In this document: positions 9,333 through 18,362 of the stretch, piece by piece
Layout: the number at the start of each line of letters is the position of its first letter
How positions within the stretch are numbered: the stretch's first letter is position 1
Assembly: GCA_002898275.1 (NCBI GenBank)
Contig: BEIQ01000003.1
Span: forward strand, 1-64,000
Reading direction: 5' to 3'
DNA length: 64,000 bases
Source of the DNA: a bacterium HR40
GTDB taxonomy: Bacteria; Pseudomonadota; Alphaproteobacteria; Geminicoccales; Geminicoccaceae
The notes under the pieces: generated by a model
The model's database searches: none
The model's input: only the letters and a program-made list of their open reading frames with translations
What the model was told of the DNA's origin: nothing
Program-made: the position numbers and the translations under genes

Positions 9333-10088
9333 ATGCGGCGTTCCATCGTCGCGGTCCTGGGGGTCCTCGCCACTACGCTTTTAGGAATGACGCCGGCAGC
9401 GGCGGCGCTCGAGGTCGGCGAGCGAGCAGTGGTGGCGGTGCGTCCGGGGGTACGGGTGAACGTGCGCGCCACCCCCGAGATCGCGAACGGCAATGTGGTG
9501 GGCGTCGCCACCGCTGGGCGTGAAGTGGAGATCGTGGCCAGCGAGCGACGTGGCGACCAGCTGTGGTACCGAGTGCGCGCGCTCGACCGCAGCTTCGAGG
9601 GTTGGATGCGCGGCGACATGTTGCAGGGCGAAGCAGTCGCGCGACCCGCAGTGACCGCCGACCCCCCCGCGGTCGAGCAAGTGCGCCTGCAAGCTCCCGA
9701 GCCCGCAGCCAGCGTGCCGCCACGGCCCGCTACCGACTGGTCGATCCGACTGCGCGAGCTCTTGCCGGCGATCGACAGTTGCCTGCGCCAGGGGAGTGCG
9801 CCTCCGCTCGCCGTGCTCAGGGCGCGGGAGATGCCGCTCGACATGGTCGAGGTGGTGCTGCGGGATGCCTCGAACCGCTACTGGTCCTGTGTCGTCGATC
9901 GTCAGGGTCGCACGCCCATCGCCTGGAATCCCGTCCCCGCGCCCTCGACTACCGCGCGCTCCAGCGGTCCGGTGTTCTACCGCCAAACGGCGAACCCTCT
10001 CGAGGATCGTTGCTACCAGGCCGAGCCGGTGCGCGACGAGCGCGACGGTACGCTCCTCGGCACCCTCCTCTACCCCATCTGCCGCTGA
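9333..10088 (+). CDS. Secreted SH3-domain protein of unknown function
   Basis: A 251-residue exported protein. The signal peptide is MRRSIVAVLGVLATTLLGM ending near PAAAA. Residues about 30-95 form a bacterial SH3-like domain (VRPGVRVNVRATPEI, WYRVRALDRSFEGWMRGDML), a fold often used for binding cell-wall or extracellular ligands. A Pro/Ala linker follows, then a C-terminal domain with four Cys residues (DSCLRQG, YWSCVVD, EDRCYQ, final ICR) that could form two disulfides in the periplasm. The ATG at 9333 has gagaggaggga upstream. Confidence 0.7.
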   Translation: MRRSIVAVLGVLATTLLGMTPAAAALEVGERAVVAVRPGVRVNVRATPEIANGNVVGVATAGREVEIVASERRGDQLWYRVRALDRSFEGWMRGDMLQGEAVARPAVTADPPAVEQVRLQAPEPAASVPPRPATDWSIRLRELLPAIDSCLRQGSAPPLAVLRAREMPLDMVEVVLRDASNRYWSCVVDRQGRTPIAWNPVPAPSTTARSSGPVFYRQTANPLEDRCYQAEPVRDERDGTLLGTLLYPICR

Positions 10089-10175
10089 CTCTGTCCTGCC
10101 CGACTGGCGTCACGGTCCGGGTGCCGCCATTTCGGAGGAGAGAGCCGTCACCGTTTCGGCAGGGACGCCGCGCGC

Positions 10176-11015
10176 ATGTGCACCCTGATCCTGTTCCGTC
10201 AGCCCGGCCACGAGTGGCCCGTCCTGCTCGCCGCCAACCGTGACGAGCTGCGATCCCGCCCGGCACGGCCGCCGGGCCCCCACTGGCCCGACCGTCCTGG
10301 CGTCGTCGCCGGTCTCGACCTTCAGGCCGGTGGCAGCTGGCTCGGCCTCAATCGCCACGGGCTGATCGCGGCAGTGCTCGATCGGCGCGGCAGCCTCGGT
10401 CCGGCACCCGGCAAGCGGTCGCGCGGCGAACTCGTGCTGGAAGCCCTCGACCATACCGACGCGGCGAGCGCTTCCCGGGCGCTCGCCACTATCGATCCCC
10501 TGGCCTACCGACCGTTCAATCTGCTGCTGGCAGATGCCCGCGACGCCTTCGTGCTGTGCCACGAGGGCCTGGGATGCCCGCGCAGGCTCGCCCTGCCGCC
10601 GGGCCTCACCATGCTCACCGCTGGCGACCCGGACGATCCCCTCTGTCCGCGCATCGCCCACTTCCGCCCCCGCTTCGCTCGGGCTCCCCTCCCCGATCCC
10701 GACCGCGGCGACTGGCGAGCATGGCGAGCCTTGCTCGCCGACCGCAGCTCGCCCACCGGCGATCCGCGCGACGCCCTGTGCATTCGCACCGCCGGCGAGT
10801 ATGGAACGGTGAGTTCGGCCCTGATCGCCCTGCGACGCGATCCCTCTCGTCCCGCGGTATGGCTATTCGCCGACGGTCCGCCCGACGAGGCCGCGTTCCA
10901 TCCCATCGCCCTCTCGGCCGCGACCGCGATGGCGGGAGCGCGTGCCGACGCCTCGCTGCCGCCGCGTGCGCCGGAAAATGATTTCCCTATGCGCTGGGAG
11001 GGCAGCACGGCCTGA
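10176..11015 (+). CDS. NRDE (TANGO2-like) family protein
   Basis: A 279-residue protein of the NRDE/TANGO2 family, named for its Asn-Arg-Asp-Glu motif, here AANRDELRSRPA near residue 23. The protein starts MCTL, with the Cys at position 2 as in Ntn-hydrolase-like members, and has GGSWLGLNRHG and the family block TAGEYGTVSSALIAL. TANGO2 proteins have been linked to haem trafficking in eukaryotes; the bacterial role is not settled. Start is the ATG giving MCTL. Confidence 0.85.
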   Translation: MCTLILFRQPGHEWPVLLAANRDELRSRPARPPGPHWPDRPGVVAGLDLQAGGSWLGLNRHGLIAAVLDRRGSLGPAPGKRSRGELVLEALDHTDAASASRALATIDPLAYRPFNLLLADARDAFVLCHEGLGCPRRLALPPGLTMLTAGDPDDPLCPRIAHFRPRFARAPLPDPDRGDWRAWRALLADRSSPTGDPRDALCIRTAGEYGTVSSALIALRRDPSRPAVWLFADGPPDEAAFHPIALSAATAMAGARADASLPPRAPENDFPMRWEGSTA

Positions 11016-11465
11016 GGCGCACGAGCCTCGTCGCCGCCCCGGCCCGAGCCTGGTGCGGCGGCCCGAAACCCTCGGCATCGGCTCGGCTCCCGCGGCGTTC
11101 CCTCTGCCTCCTCGCCAACCCCGCAGCGACAGCCGCAGCTCGCCCCCGGGGAAGCTTCCGGCAGCGCGCCCTAGGCATTCGCTACCGAACGATACCCGGA
11201 GCGCGCAGCGATCGTGGAAGGGTGCGGCAAGCGGTCGATGCGGATCGCCATCGACCGCATGCCGACCCGGCCGGCGTTCCACCACTCCTGCCTTCGAGGC
11301 CGGTAGACGCCGTCCCGAGCCGATCGGCGACGCCCCGAGAACGGGAGTCGTTGGGCCGGTCGCTGCTCGCCTCGGACATGTCCTGCGGAAACGGGGATGG
11401 GGAGGTCCGGCAGCAGCCCCCTCGCCCGTCCCTTCCGCGCACGGCTGCCGCCCTGCTGGCTCGCT
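11016..11465. other. Intergenic region between convergent genes, no gene seen
   Basis: This 450-base stretch separates the 3' ends of the NRDE gene and the CNB-FHA gene. Open frames here have Arg/Pro/Ser-rich shadow composition and no ribosome-binding site, and I find no protein family. The only structure is the inverted repeat at 11231-11258. Confidence 0.5.
11231..11258. repeat. 10-bp inverted repeat with 8-base loop
   Basis: The arms gcggtcgatg (11231-11240) and catcgaccgc (11249-11258) are perfect complements. The position between convergent genes suits a bidirectional transcription stop, but there is no T tract on either side, so the role is open. Confidence 0.5.
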
Positions 11466-12350
11466 TCAGCGGGCGCTCGCCGCCGAGGTCGTTGCGCCTT
11501 GCGCATCTGCCGCAGCCGCCGCCTCTTCCACCCGGATGCGGAATCGCCAGGGGGAACGGAGACCGCCCGCCACGACCTCGTGCTCGCCAGGTCCGAGACG
11601 CGTGCGGGTGCGGGCGAAGATCTCCCCGAGGGGCAGCTCGTCGACGATGGTTCCGAGACGGCTATCCCGGTCGACGAGATAGACACCGTCCGCTTCCAGC
11701 ACGATCGCGAAATGGCGACGCGACAGCCGATATGGTCGACCGTCGGGCAGGGCGAGGTCGACGCCCTCCTCGGGAGCCCTCTCGTCCGGTGCGGGGCGCC
11801 GGCCGACGGTGAAAGGAAGCCGGCGCAACAACAGTCCTTCGGGCGGAATCCATCGCGCCAGTTCGGGTGTCCCCGGAAACAGCCGGATCTCCGGCCGATT
11901 GGCCGCTGCCACCTGCCGTCCCTTGTGCGTTTCCACGAGCGCCACGAGCCTTTCGTCGGTCCGGCGCAACCGCTCGCTCAACCGCAGCAGCAGCTCGCGC
12001 GCGAGCTCGGGCTCCCTGACCACGCGGGACACGAACTCTTGCCGGTCGAGGAAACGGACACGCACATCGCTGCGCGCCCGCACGCTCGCGGCGCGCCGCC
12101 GGCCTTCGAGCACGCCCATCTCGCCGACATACTCTCCCGGTCCCAACACCGCAAGCACCACCTCGTGAGCGCCCAGGGTGCGGAACACCTCGACCTCGCC
12201 CGAGAGCAGGAAGGCGACGTGATCGCTCGGTTCGTTTTCGGAAAACAACAAGGCCCCAGCCTGGAGCTCGATTTCGCGTGCGGCCATCTCGGGTTCCTGC
12301 GTCTTCTCCTCTTCGGCGGTGACCATAGCCGCCGGCGACGTTGCCACCAA
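11466..12350 (-). CDS. Cyclic nucleotide-binding domain plus FHA domain protein
   Basis: A 294-residue soluble regulator with two domains. Residues about 25-135 form a CRP-like cyclic-nucleotide-binding fold (LLFSENEPSDHVAFLLSGEVEVF, LGPGEYVGEMGVLEG, RAASVRARSDVRV). Residues about 170-275 form an FHA-like phosphopeptide domain (FTVGRRP, LSRRHFAIV, VYLVDRDSRLGTIV). No DNA-binding helix-turn-helix is seen, so it more likely modulates a partner than binds promoters. The cNMP-pocket Arg follows RRAASV. Neighbours give no partner kinase. Confidence 0.8.
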   Translation of the reverse strand: MVATSPAAMVTAEEEKTQEPEMAAREIELQAGALLFSENEPSDHVAFLLSGEVEVFRTLGAHEVVLAVLGPGEYVGEMGVLEGRRRAASVRARSDVRVRFLDRQEFVSRVVREPELARELLLRLSERLRRTDERLVALVETHKGRQVAAANRPEIRLFPGTPELARWIPPEGLLLRRLPFTVGRRPAPDERAPEEGVDLALPDGRPYRLSRRHFAIVLEADGVYLVDRDSRLGTIVDELPLGEIFARTRTRLGPGEHEVVAGGLRSPWRFRIRVEEAAAAADAQGATTSAASAR

Positions 12351-12392
12351 CCCATTCCTCGGGCCGGCGAGGGGTGAACGGGCAGCGCACCG

Positions 12393-13634
12393 TCAGGCGA
12401 AACGCCGATCCGCCCGGTAGGGTGCGAGGTCGAGGCCGGGATCGCGACCGGCCAACAGATCGGCCACGAGCCTGCCGGTGAGCGGGCCCAGGGTGAGGCC
12501 CAGATGGTGGTGACCGAAGGCGAGCCAGATGCCCTCGCGTCGGGGGGCCGGACCGATGACTGGCAGACTGTCGGGCAGCGAGGGCCGGAAACCCAGCCAC
12601 TCGCTCCGCACGGTCGTGCCGATCCCGGGCACGAGGCGGGGGGCACGCGCGACGAGACAGTGGAGCCAGCGGAAATCGGGAGCAGCGATCGGGCGGCCGA
12701 GCTCGACGCCGCTCGTGAGGCGGATGCCGTCGCGCATGGGCGCCAGGACGAACCCCTCCGCGAGTCCGTAGACGGGATGGCGGAGCGGCGGATCGCCCGG
12801 ATCCAGCATGGCATGGTAGCCGCGTTCTGCCGCAAGCGGCAGGCGCAGGCCGAACATGCGGCAGATGCGGTCGGAAAAGGCCCCAGCGGCGACCACGAGC
12901 GCATCGGCCTCGATCTCGCCGGCCGCCGTGCGGACAGCGCGGAACCGGCCGCGCTCCACGCGCAGCGCCTCGACGGTGGTCTGGCGCCAGATGCCGCCCC
13001 GCTCCTCGATGGCGCGGAAGATGCCGCGGCTGAAGTCGTAGGGACTCGCGAGCTGACGATCGTCGACGAGCCAGAGGGCGCGGACGAGCTCGGGCGCGAG
13101 CGCCGGCTCGAGCTGGTGCAGTCGCTCTCCGTCGAGGATCTCGTAGGGCATGCCGAAACGGTCGAGGGCACGCCGTTCCACCGCGATCATCGCCAAGAAG
13201 CGGTCGGGGTCGCGCGCCACTTTGAGCCAGCCGGTACGGCGGACGAGCGAGCCAAGACCACAGGCGTCGATCACCGTGTCATGGGCGGCTTCGGCTTTGC
13301 GAACCAGGGCCACGAGATGTTCGGCGATCGCATCCGCCCGCTTTCGCCGCGAGGCGGCGAAAAAACGCCAAAGCCACGGGGCAAGCCAGGGCAGATCCGC
13401 CCAGCGCAGGCGCAGGGGTCCGCAAGGGTCGAGGAGCAGGCGCGGCAGCCGATGCAGCAGTTCCGGATAGCCGACGGGCAAGCAGCTCTCGAGACTGAGA
13501 ATGCCGGCATTGCCGAAGGACGTGCCAGCCCCCGGCGGCAGCGGATCGACAAGGGTCACGCTATGGCCATCGCGGGCGAGGAAGAAGCCGCAGGAAAGGC
13601 CGACGATCCCGGCGCCGGCGATCACGATGTGCAA
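12393..13634 (-). CDS. FAD-dependent D-amino-acid dehydrogenase-like oxidoreductase
   Basis: A 413-residue DAO-family flavoprotein. The N-terminal FAD motif is HIVIAGAGIVGLSCGFFLA; the GTSFGNAGIL stretch and the C-terminal GIWLAFGHHHLGLTLGP are typical of DadA-like enzymes, which oxidise D-amino acids and pass electrons to the quinone pool. The start is TTG at 13634 with aaagga about 9 bases upstream; a longer frame to 13775 runs into the LysR gene without a signal. It overlaps the 3' end of the upstream LysR regulator by 13 bases, so the two are co-transcribed. The exact substrate is not determined. Confidence 0.85.
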   Translation of the reverse strand: MHIVIAGAGIVGLSCGFFLARDGHSVTLVDPLPPGAGTSFGNAGILSLESCLPVGYPELLHRLPRLLLDPCGPLRLRWADLPWLAPWLWRFFAASRRKRADAIAEHLVALVRKAEAAHDTVIDACGLGSLVRRTGWLKVARDPDRFLAMIAVERRALDRFGMPYEILDGERLHQLEPALAPELVRALWLVDDRQLASPYDFSRGIFRAIEERGGIWRQTTVEALRVERGRFRAVRTAAGEIEADALVVAAGAFSDRICRMFGLRLPLAAERGYHAMLDPGDPPLRHPVYGLAEGFVLAPMRDGIRLTSGVELGRPIAAPDFRWLHCLVARAPRLVPGIGTTVRSEWLGFRPSLPDSLPVIGPAPRREGIWLAFGHHHLGLTLGPLTGRLVADLLAGRDPGLDLAPYRADRRFA

Positions 13635-14551
13635 GGCTGGGGTTCCTTTCGCTGCCCCTGACGCGGAGCGCTCGCCAAGGCGGCGGTCAAGAAGTCGACG
13701 AAGGCCCGCACCGCAGGGTTGGCCGGACGGTGACGAGGAAAGACGGCGTAGATGCCAAACCCGGTCGTCGTCCAATCCTCGAGGAGAGGCTCGAGCCGCC
13801 CCGCCGCGAGATCGCGAGCGACGAGAAAGGAAGGCAGTCGGGCGATACCGAAGTCGGCGAGCGCTGCATCGCGCAGCACGTCGCCGTTGTTGGCGATGAA
13901 GCGACCGCGAACCGGCACCACCACTCGCCGACCGTTCTGTTCGAAGGACCAGGCTTGGAGTTCACGGCCGTTGAGATAACGCAGGCAGTCGTGGTCGATG
14001 AGCTCGCGCGGATGTCGCGGCCGGCCGCGGCGGGCGAGATAAGCCGGGCTCGCGACACAGAAGGTGCGAGCCTCGCCGAGCCGGCGGGCGACCAGGCTGC
14101 TGTCCGGCAGCCGGCCGATGCGCACCGCAAGGTCGAAACCCTCGGCGACGAGATCGACGTGCCGGTCATCGAGCACCAACTCGAGCTCGATTTGCGGGTG
14201 GGCAGCGAGGAACTGCGGCACGAGCGGCGAGAGATGCAGGAGACTGAAGCTCACCGGCGCACTCACCCGCAGCCGCCCTCGGGGCAAGCCGCTGCGGGCG
14301 GCGAGCTCCCCTTCTCCCGCCTCGACTTCGGCGAGCACCCGCCGGCAGGTGGCCAGCCACGCCTCGCCCGCGGGCGTCAGCGACAGACGTCGAGAATTGC
14401 GGTTCACCAGCGCGAGCCCGAGGCGGCGTTCCAGCTCGCCGATTTGTTTGCTCACCGTGGATTTGGCGAGGCCGAGGCGGCGTGCCGCGTGGGTCATCCC
14501 GCCGCATTCCGCGACAGCGACGAAGCTGCGCATGGCCTCGAGGGTGTCCAA
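13622..14551 (-). CDS. LysR-family transcriptional regulator
   Basis: A 309-residue LysR regulator. An N-terminal winged helix-turn-helix (ECGGMTHAARRLGLAKSTVS, then KQIGELERRLGLALVNRNSR) is followed by the periplasmic-binding-like effector domain from about residue 90. The start is TTG at 14551 with cggaga upstream; the longer frame extends past nadE's start and is a shadow. Its gene overlaps the DadA-like gene downstream, so it may control that enzyme's operon, and it is divergent from nadE with 103 bases between. Confidence 0.92.
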   Translation of the reverse strand: MDTLEAMRSFVAVAECGGMTHAARRLGLAKSTVSKQIGELERRLGLALVNRNSRRLSLTPAGEAWLATCRRVLAEVEAGEGELAARSGLPRGRLRVSAPVSFSLLHLSPLVPQFLAAHPQIELELVLDDRHVDLVAEGFDLAVRIGRLPDSSLVARRLGEARTFCVASPAYLARRGRPRHPRELIDHDCLRYLNGRELQAWSFEQNGRRVVVPVRGRFIANNGDVLRDAALADFGIARLPSFLVARDLAAGRLEPLLEDWTTTGFGIYAVFPRHRPANPAVRAFVDFLTAALASAPRQGQRKEPQPCTS

Positions 14552-14654
14552 CGCAGGTCTCCGAGGTTGCCGGCCGCTGCCCGCAGCGACTACGATCGTG
14601 CCCGGTCCCGCCCCGCGCCGTTCTAGCGCGGTCGTTGCGGAAGGGAAACCGCAG

Positions 14655-16397
14655 GTGTCCGTCTCCTTCACCCTCGCCCTCGCCCAGATCGATACCCTCG
14701 TCGGCGATCTCGACGGCAATCTCGAGCGGGTGCGCGCCCTACGCGCGCGGGCAGCGGCAGCCGGAGCGCGCATCGTCGTTTTCCCGGAGCTCGCCCTCTG
14801 CGGCTATCCCCCGGAAGACTTGGTGCTGAAAACGGCTCTCACCGACTACGCGGCGCGGCTCGTCGCGCGGCTGGCGGCGGAAACCGCCGATGGCGGACCG
14901 GCGGTGATCCTCGGTGTTCCTTGGCGCGAGCCGGGCTGGGCGAAGCCCCGCAACAGTGCGGTGGTGCTCGACGGCGGCAGGCTGGTCGCGCGCATCGATA
15001 AACATGCCCTGCCGAACTACGGCGTGTTCGACGAGGTCCGGGTGTTCGAGGCAGGGCCCGTACCGGGGCCGGTCCGGCTTCCCCTCGCCGAGGGCGGATC
15101 GGTGCGGGTCGGGGTCATGATCTGCGAGGACATGTGGGTCGAGGACGTCGCCGAGGGGCTCGCGGAATCCGGAGCCGAGCTGCTCGTCGTCATCAATGGC
15201 TCGCCCTTCGAGCTCGGCAAGGCGGATGTCCGGTTGCAGATGGCCGCGGCGCGGGTGACAGAGAGCGGCCTTCCTTTGGCTTATGTCAATCAGGTCGGCG
15301 GGCAGGACGAGCTCGTCTTCGATGGCGGATCGTTCGCCATGACGAGCCGCTGCCGACTCGTGGCGCAGGCGCCGTTCTTCGAGGAGGATTTGCTGCTCGT
15401 GCGGTTCGAGCGGGATGCGACCTCGGGCGTGTTCGAACCCGGTCCCGGGACGATCGCCGGCCCACCTCCCGCCCATCTCGAATCGATCTACCGCGCCATG
15501 ATGCTCGGCCTCCGCGACTATGTCGACAAGAATCGGTTCCCCGGAGTGGTGCTCGGTCTCTCGGGTGGTATCGATTCGGCCCTCTCGGCAGTGGTCGCGG
15601 TCGATGCGCTAGGTGCCGAACGAGTGTGGGCGCTCTTCATGCCCTCGCGCTTCAGCTCCCAGGAGAGCCGGCAAGACGCCGAGGCGGTCGCCAACAATCT
15701 GGGCATCCGCTTCGATGTGGTGCCGATCGAGGCGCCCTACGCCGCCTTCCTCGATCTCCTGGCACCGCTCTTTTCCGGTCGGCCGTTCGATGTCACCGAG
15801 GAGAACATCCAGGCCCGCATCCGCGGCCTCATCTTGATGGCCGTCTCCAACAAGTTCGGGCCGATGCTGCTCACCACGGGCAACAAGTCGGAGATGTCCG
15901 TGGGTTATGCCACCCTCTACGGCGACATGTGCGGCGGCTTCTCGGTGCTCAAGGACGTCTACAAGACCACTGTCTTCGAACTCGCCCGCTGGCGCAACGA
16001 ACATCTGCCGAAGGGCGGGCGCGGTCCGGCAACGGCGGTGATCCCCGAACGCGTGCTCACCAAGCCGCCCTCCGCCGAGCTGCGACCCGGCCAGAGGGAC
16101 GAGGACACTCTGCCGCCCTATCCGGTCCTGGATGCCATCCTCAAGGGACTCATCGAGGAGGATCTGGCTCCCCCCGACCTGGTCGCGCGTGGCTTCGACC
16201 CGGAGACCGTGCGACGGGTCTCGGTCATGCTCGACACGGCCGAATACAAGCGGCGCCAGGCGCCCCCCGGGGTCAAGATCACCCGCCGGGCCTTCGGCCG
16301 CGACCGCCGCTATCCCATCACCAACGCCTTCCGGCATACCGGGATCGTTCGCGGCGAGCCTGCCCCGACCGAGCGAGCGAGCCAGTCTCGGGGGTAG
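14655..16397 (+). CDS. nadE: Glutamine-dependent NAD+ synthetase
   Basis: 580 residues, the two-domain form. Residues about 5-260 are a nitrilase-type glutaminase with the Glu (VFPELALCGYPPED), Lys (RIDKHALPNYGVFDE) and Cys (VMICEDMWVED) triad. Residues about 290-560 form the ATP-pyrophosphatase synthetase with the PP loop GLSGGIDSALSA and TTGNKSEMSVGYATLYGD. It converts deamido-NAD, glutamine and ATP to NAD. The GTG at 14655 gives the standard start VSFTLALAQIDTLVGDL. It is divergent from the LysR gene. Confidence 0.97.
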   Translation: MSVSFTLALAQIDTLVGDLDGNLERVRALRARAAAAGARIVVFPELALCGYPPEDLVLKTALTDYAARLVARLAAETADGGPAVILGVPWREPGWAKPRNSAVVLDGGRLVARIDKHALPNYGVFDEVRVFEAGPVPGPVRLPLAEGGSVRVGVMICEDMWVEDVAEGLAESGAELLVVINGSPFELGKADVRLQMAAARVTESGLPLAYVNQVGGQDELVFDGGSFAMTSRCRLVAQAPFFEEDLLLVRFERDATSGVFEPGPGTIAGPPPAHLESIYRAMMLGLRDYVDKNRFPGVVLGLSGGIDSALSAVVAVDALGAERVWALFMPSRFSSQESRQDAEAVANNLGIRFDVVPIEAPYAAFLDLLAPLFSGRPFDVTEENIQARIRGLILMAVSNKFGPMLLTTGNKSEMSVGYATLYGDMCGGFSVLKDVYKTTVFELARWRNEHLPKGGRGPATAVIPERVLTKPPSAELRPGQRDEDTLPPYPVLDAILKGLIEEDLAPPDLVARGFDPETVRRVSVMLDTAEYKRRQAPPGVKITRRAFGRDRRYPITNAFRHTGIVRGEPAPTERASQSRG

Positions 16398-16441
16398 AGC
16401 TTCGCCTCGCTCGGGAACGCGCGCGCGGCGCTCGACATCCG

Positions 16442-16939
16442 TCAGCGAGAGGCGAGCTCGAGCCGGCTTCCCGCGCTAATCCCGAAGCGTTTCACGCTGC
16501 CCGCCGGCAGTTCGAGAACGTAGGCCACCGGCATGGGCGGCGCGATGATCTCGAGGGACAGCGGCTTTGCCCCTTCGTGGATCCACACGACGCGCAGCTC
16601 GGCGTCGAAGAACACCATGTCGAGCGAGAGAAGGGTGTCCTTCATCCACATGGCGACCCGCTGCGTACCCCCGAAGTCGAAGAGCATGCCCGAGTCGGTG
16701 GCGAGCTCGCGCCGGTGCATGAGGCCGTACGCCCGCTCCTCGTCGGTCCTCGCGACCTCCAAGGAAAGCGGGAACCGGCCGTCCGACGTCACGAGTTGCG
16801 CCGTTACCCGAGAGAAAGAGGGCTCGCCGGCGAAAAGATTCGCGATCGGTCCCAACAGCGCCACGAGGAGCAGGGCGCGCCGTCCCCGATGCTCATGGCG
16901 GCTCTCGACCCGAGGACCGAGCTGGGATAGGAGCGCCAT
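16442..16939 (-). CDS. DUF192 exported protein
   Basis: A 165-residue protein. It has a hydrophobic N-terminal segment (ALLLVALLGPIANLFAG), consistent with a signal peptide or anchor, and then the DUF192 domain: ARTDEERAYGLMHRREL, MLFDFGGTQRVAMWMKDTL, LDMVFFDAELRVVWIHEGA and VAYVLELPAGSVKRFGI. Function unknown in bacteria. The ATG at 16939 sits inside ccatgg and overlaps an ATG on the other strand, just upstream of the apt start, so the two divergent genes have nearly abutting starts. ATG at 16966 is an alternative. Confidence 0.82.
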   Translation of the reverse strand: MALLSQLGPRVESRHEHRGRRALLLVALLGPIANLFAGEPSFSRVTAQLVTSDGRFPLSLEVARTDEERAYGLMHRRELATDSGMLFDFGGTQRVAMWMKDTLLSLDMVFFDAELRVVWIHEGAKPLSLEIIAPPMPVAYVLELPAGSVKRFGISAGSRLELASR

Positions 16940-16964
16940 GGAGAAAGCGCGGCGGAGCCGTGAC

Positions 16965-17483
16965 ATGGTCGATCTCGCTTCTCGGATCCGAAAAATCCCC
17001 GATTTCCCGAAGCCTGGCATCCTTTTCTACGACATCTCCACCATCCTCGTCGATCCGTTGAGCTTTCGCGAGGCCATCCGCAGGATCGCGCAGCTCGCCC
17101 GCGAGTTCCGACCGCAGGTGCTGGCGGCCATCGAATCGCGCGGATTTCTCTTCGCCGCACCGCTCGCCCTCGAGCTCGGCATCGGCTTCGTCATGGTGCG
17201 CAAAGTGGGCAAACTGCCGGGCACGGTGGTGAGCCATTCCTACGATCTCGAATATGGCAGCGACACGCTCCAGCTCGCCGACGGACTCGTCGCCCCGGGC
17301 AGCCGCGCCCTCGTCGTCGATGATTTGATCGCGACCGGGGGGACGGCGCGGGCCACCGTCGAACTTCTGGCCAAGGTCGGGGCGGAGCCGGTCGGCGCCG
17401 TGTTCCTGATCGAGCTCGTGGGCCTCGGCGGCATGTCGCGGCTCGGTGTCCCGGCGAGGAGTGTCCTGCAGTTCCCCGGCTGA
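16965..17483 (+). CDS. apt: Adenine phosphoribosyltransferase
   Basis: 172 residues, the standard Apt length. It makes AMP from adenine and PRPP in purine salvage. Family landmarks are IRKIPDFPKPGILFYDIS at the N terminus, ESRGFLFAAPLALELG, the flexible loop VRKVGKLPGTVVSHSYDLEY and the PRPP motif ALVVDDLIATGGTARA. The ATG at 16965 (ggag 10 bases upstream) matches the usual N terminus; an upstream in-frame ATG at 16938 would overlap the DUF192 start codon. Its stop lies 4 bases from the stop of convergent nadK. Confidence 0.97.
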   Translation: MVDLASRIRKIPDFPKPGILFYDISTILVDPLSFREAIRRIAQLAREFRPQVLAAIESRGFLFAAPLALELGIGFVMVRKVGKLPGTVVSHSYDLEYGSDTLQLADGLVAPGSRALVVDDLIATGGTARATVELLAKVGAEPVGAVFLIELVGLGGMSRLGVPARSVLQFPG

Positions 17484-17487
17484 GCGC

Positions 17488-18246
17488 CTAGGGGATGAAC
17501 TGCTCCTTGAGGATGCGCTCCTCGAGATTGTGTTCCGGGTCGAATAGCAGGCGGAATGCGATAGAGCGATCCTCCCACACCTCCACTTCGACCACATCGC
17601 GGAACTCGGAATAGTCGGCGGTTGCGCTCACCGGCCGCTTCTGCGGATCGAGCACACGGATGCGAAACCGCGTGCGGCTCGGCAACAGCGCCCCCCGCCA
17701 GCGACGCGGCCGGAAGGCGGAGATCGGAGTGAGGGCGAGGAGATTGGCGCCAAGCGGAATGATCGGGCCATGGGCCGAGAGATTGTAGGCGGTGCTGCCG
17801 GCCGGCGTGGCAACCAGCACACCGTCGCATACGAGTTCCGGCATCCGGCATACGCCATCGATGTCGATCGCCAGATGAGCGGCCTGGCGGGTCTCGCGGA
17901 ACACGGCCACCTCGTTGATGCCCAGGCTCTCGTGCTCGCGGCCGTCCGTGTCGCGAGCCCGCATGCGCAGCGGGTAGAGATCCACCGGGGTGGCGATGGC
18001 GACGCGTTCGAGCAGGCGGTCCGGGCTGTAGCTGTTGAGCAAAAAGCCCACCGTGCCGAGATTCATGCCATAGATGGGCAACTGGCGATCGAGGAAACCG
18101 TGCAGGGTCTCCAGCATGAAGCCGTCGCCGCCGAGCGCGACGATCAGATCGGCCCGTTCGATGGGGGTCTGGCCATAGCGCGCGGTGAGCTCGGCATGCG
18201 CCCTTTGGGCTTCGCCGGTCTGGGCTGCGAGAAAACAGATCCGCAA
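17488..18246 (-). CDS. nadK: NAD kinase
   Basis: 252 residues, the short alphaproteobacterial NadK form. It phosphorylates NAD to NADP with ATP. The catalytic GGDG motif ([15 protein letters not shown]), the loop [14 protein letters not shown] and the NAD-binding [18 protein letters not shown] are intact, followed by the beta-sandwich C-terminal domain. It is convergent with apt and divergent from moaA. With nadE nearby this forms a loose NAD(P) metabolism group. Confidence 0.96.
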   Translation of the reverse strand: MRICFLAAQTGEAQRAHAELTARYGQTPIERADLIVALGGDGFMLETLHGFLDRQLPIYGMNLGTVGFLLNSYSPDRLLERVAIATPVDLYPLRMRARDTDGREHESLGINEVAVFRETRQAAHLAIDIDGVCRMPELVCDGVLVATPAGSTAYNLSAHGPIIPLGANLLALTPISAFRPRRWRGALLPSRTRFRIRVLDPQKRPVSATADYSEFRDVVEVEVWEDRSIAFRLLFDPEHNLEERILKEQFIP

Positions 18247-18362
18247 GGCCGTCCCCGCTGCGTCCGGTAGGCGCGCCTTTCCTACACGCTATTCCCATCC
18301 GCGCCAGATGGTTCTAGTCTGGCGTCCGTCCCGACCACACGATCGGGGGGAGGAAGGCGCAG

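Noticed and set aside
11222-11812. Open frame in the gap before the CNB-FHA gene
   Set aside because: Mostly antisense to the CNB-FHA gene and Arg/Pro-rich, with no ribosome-binding site.
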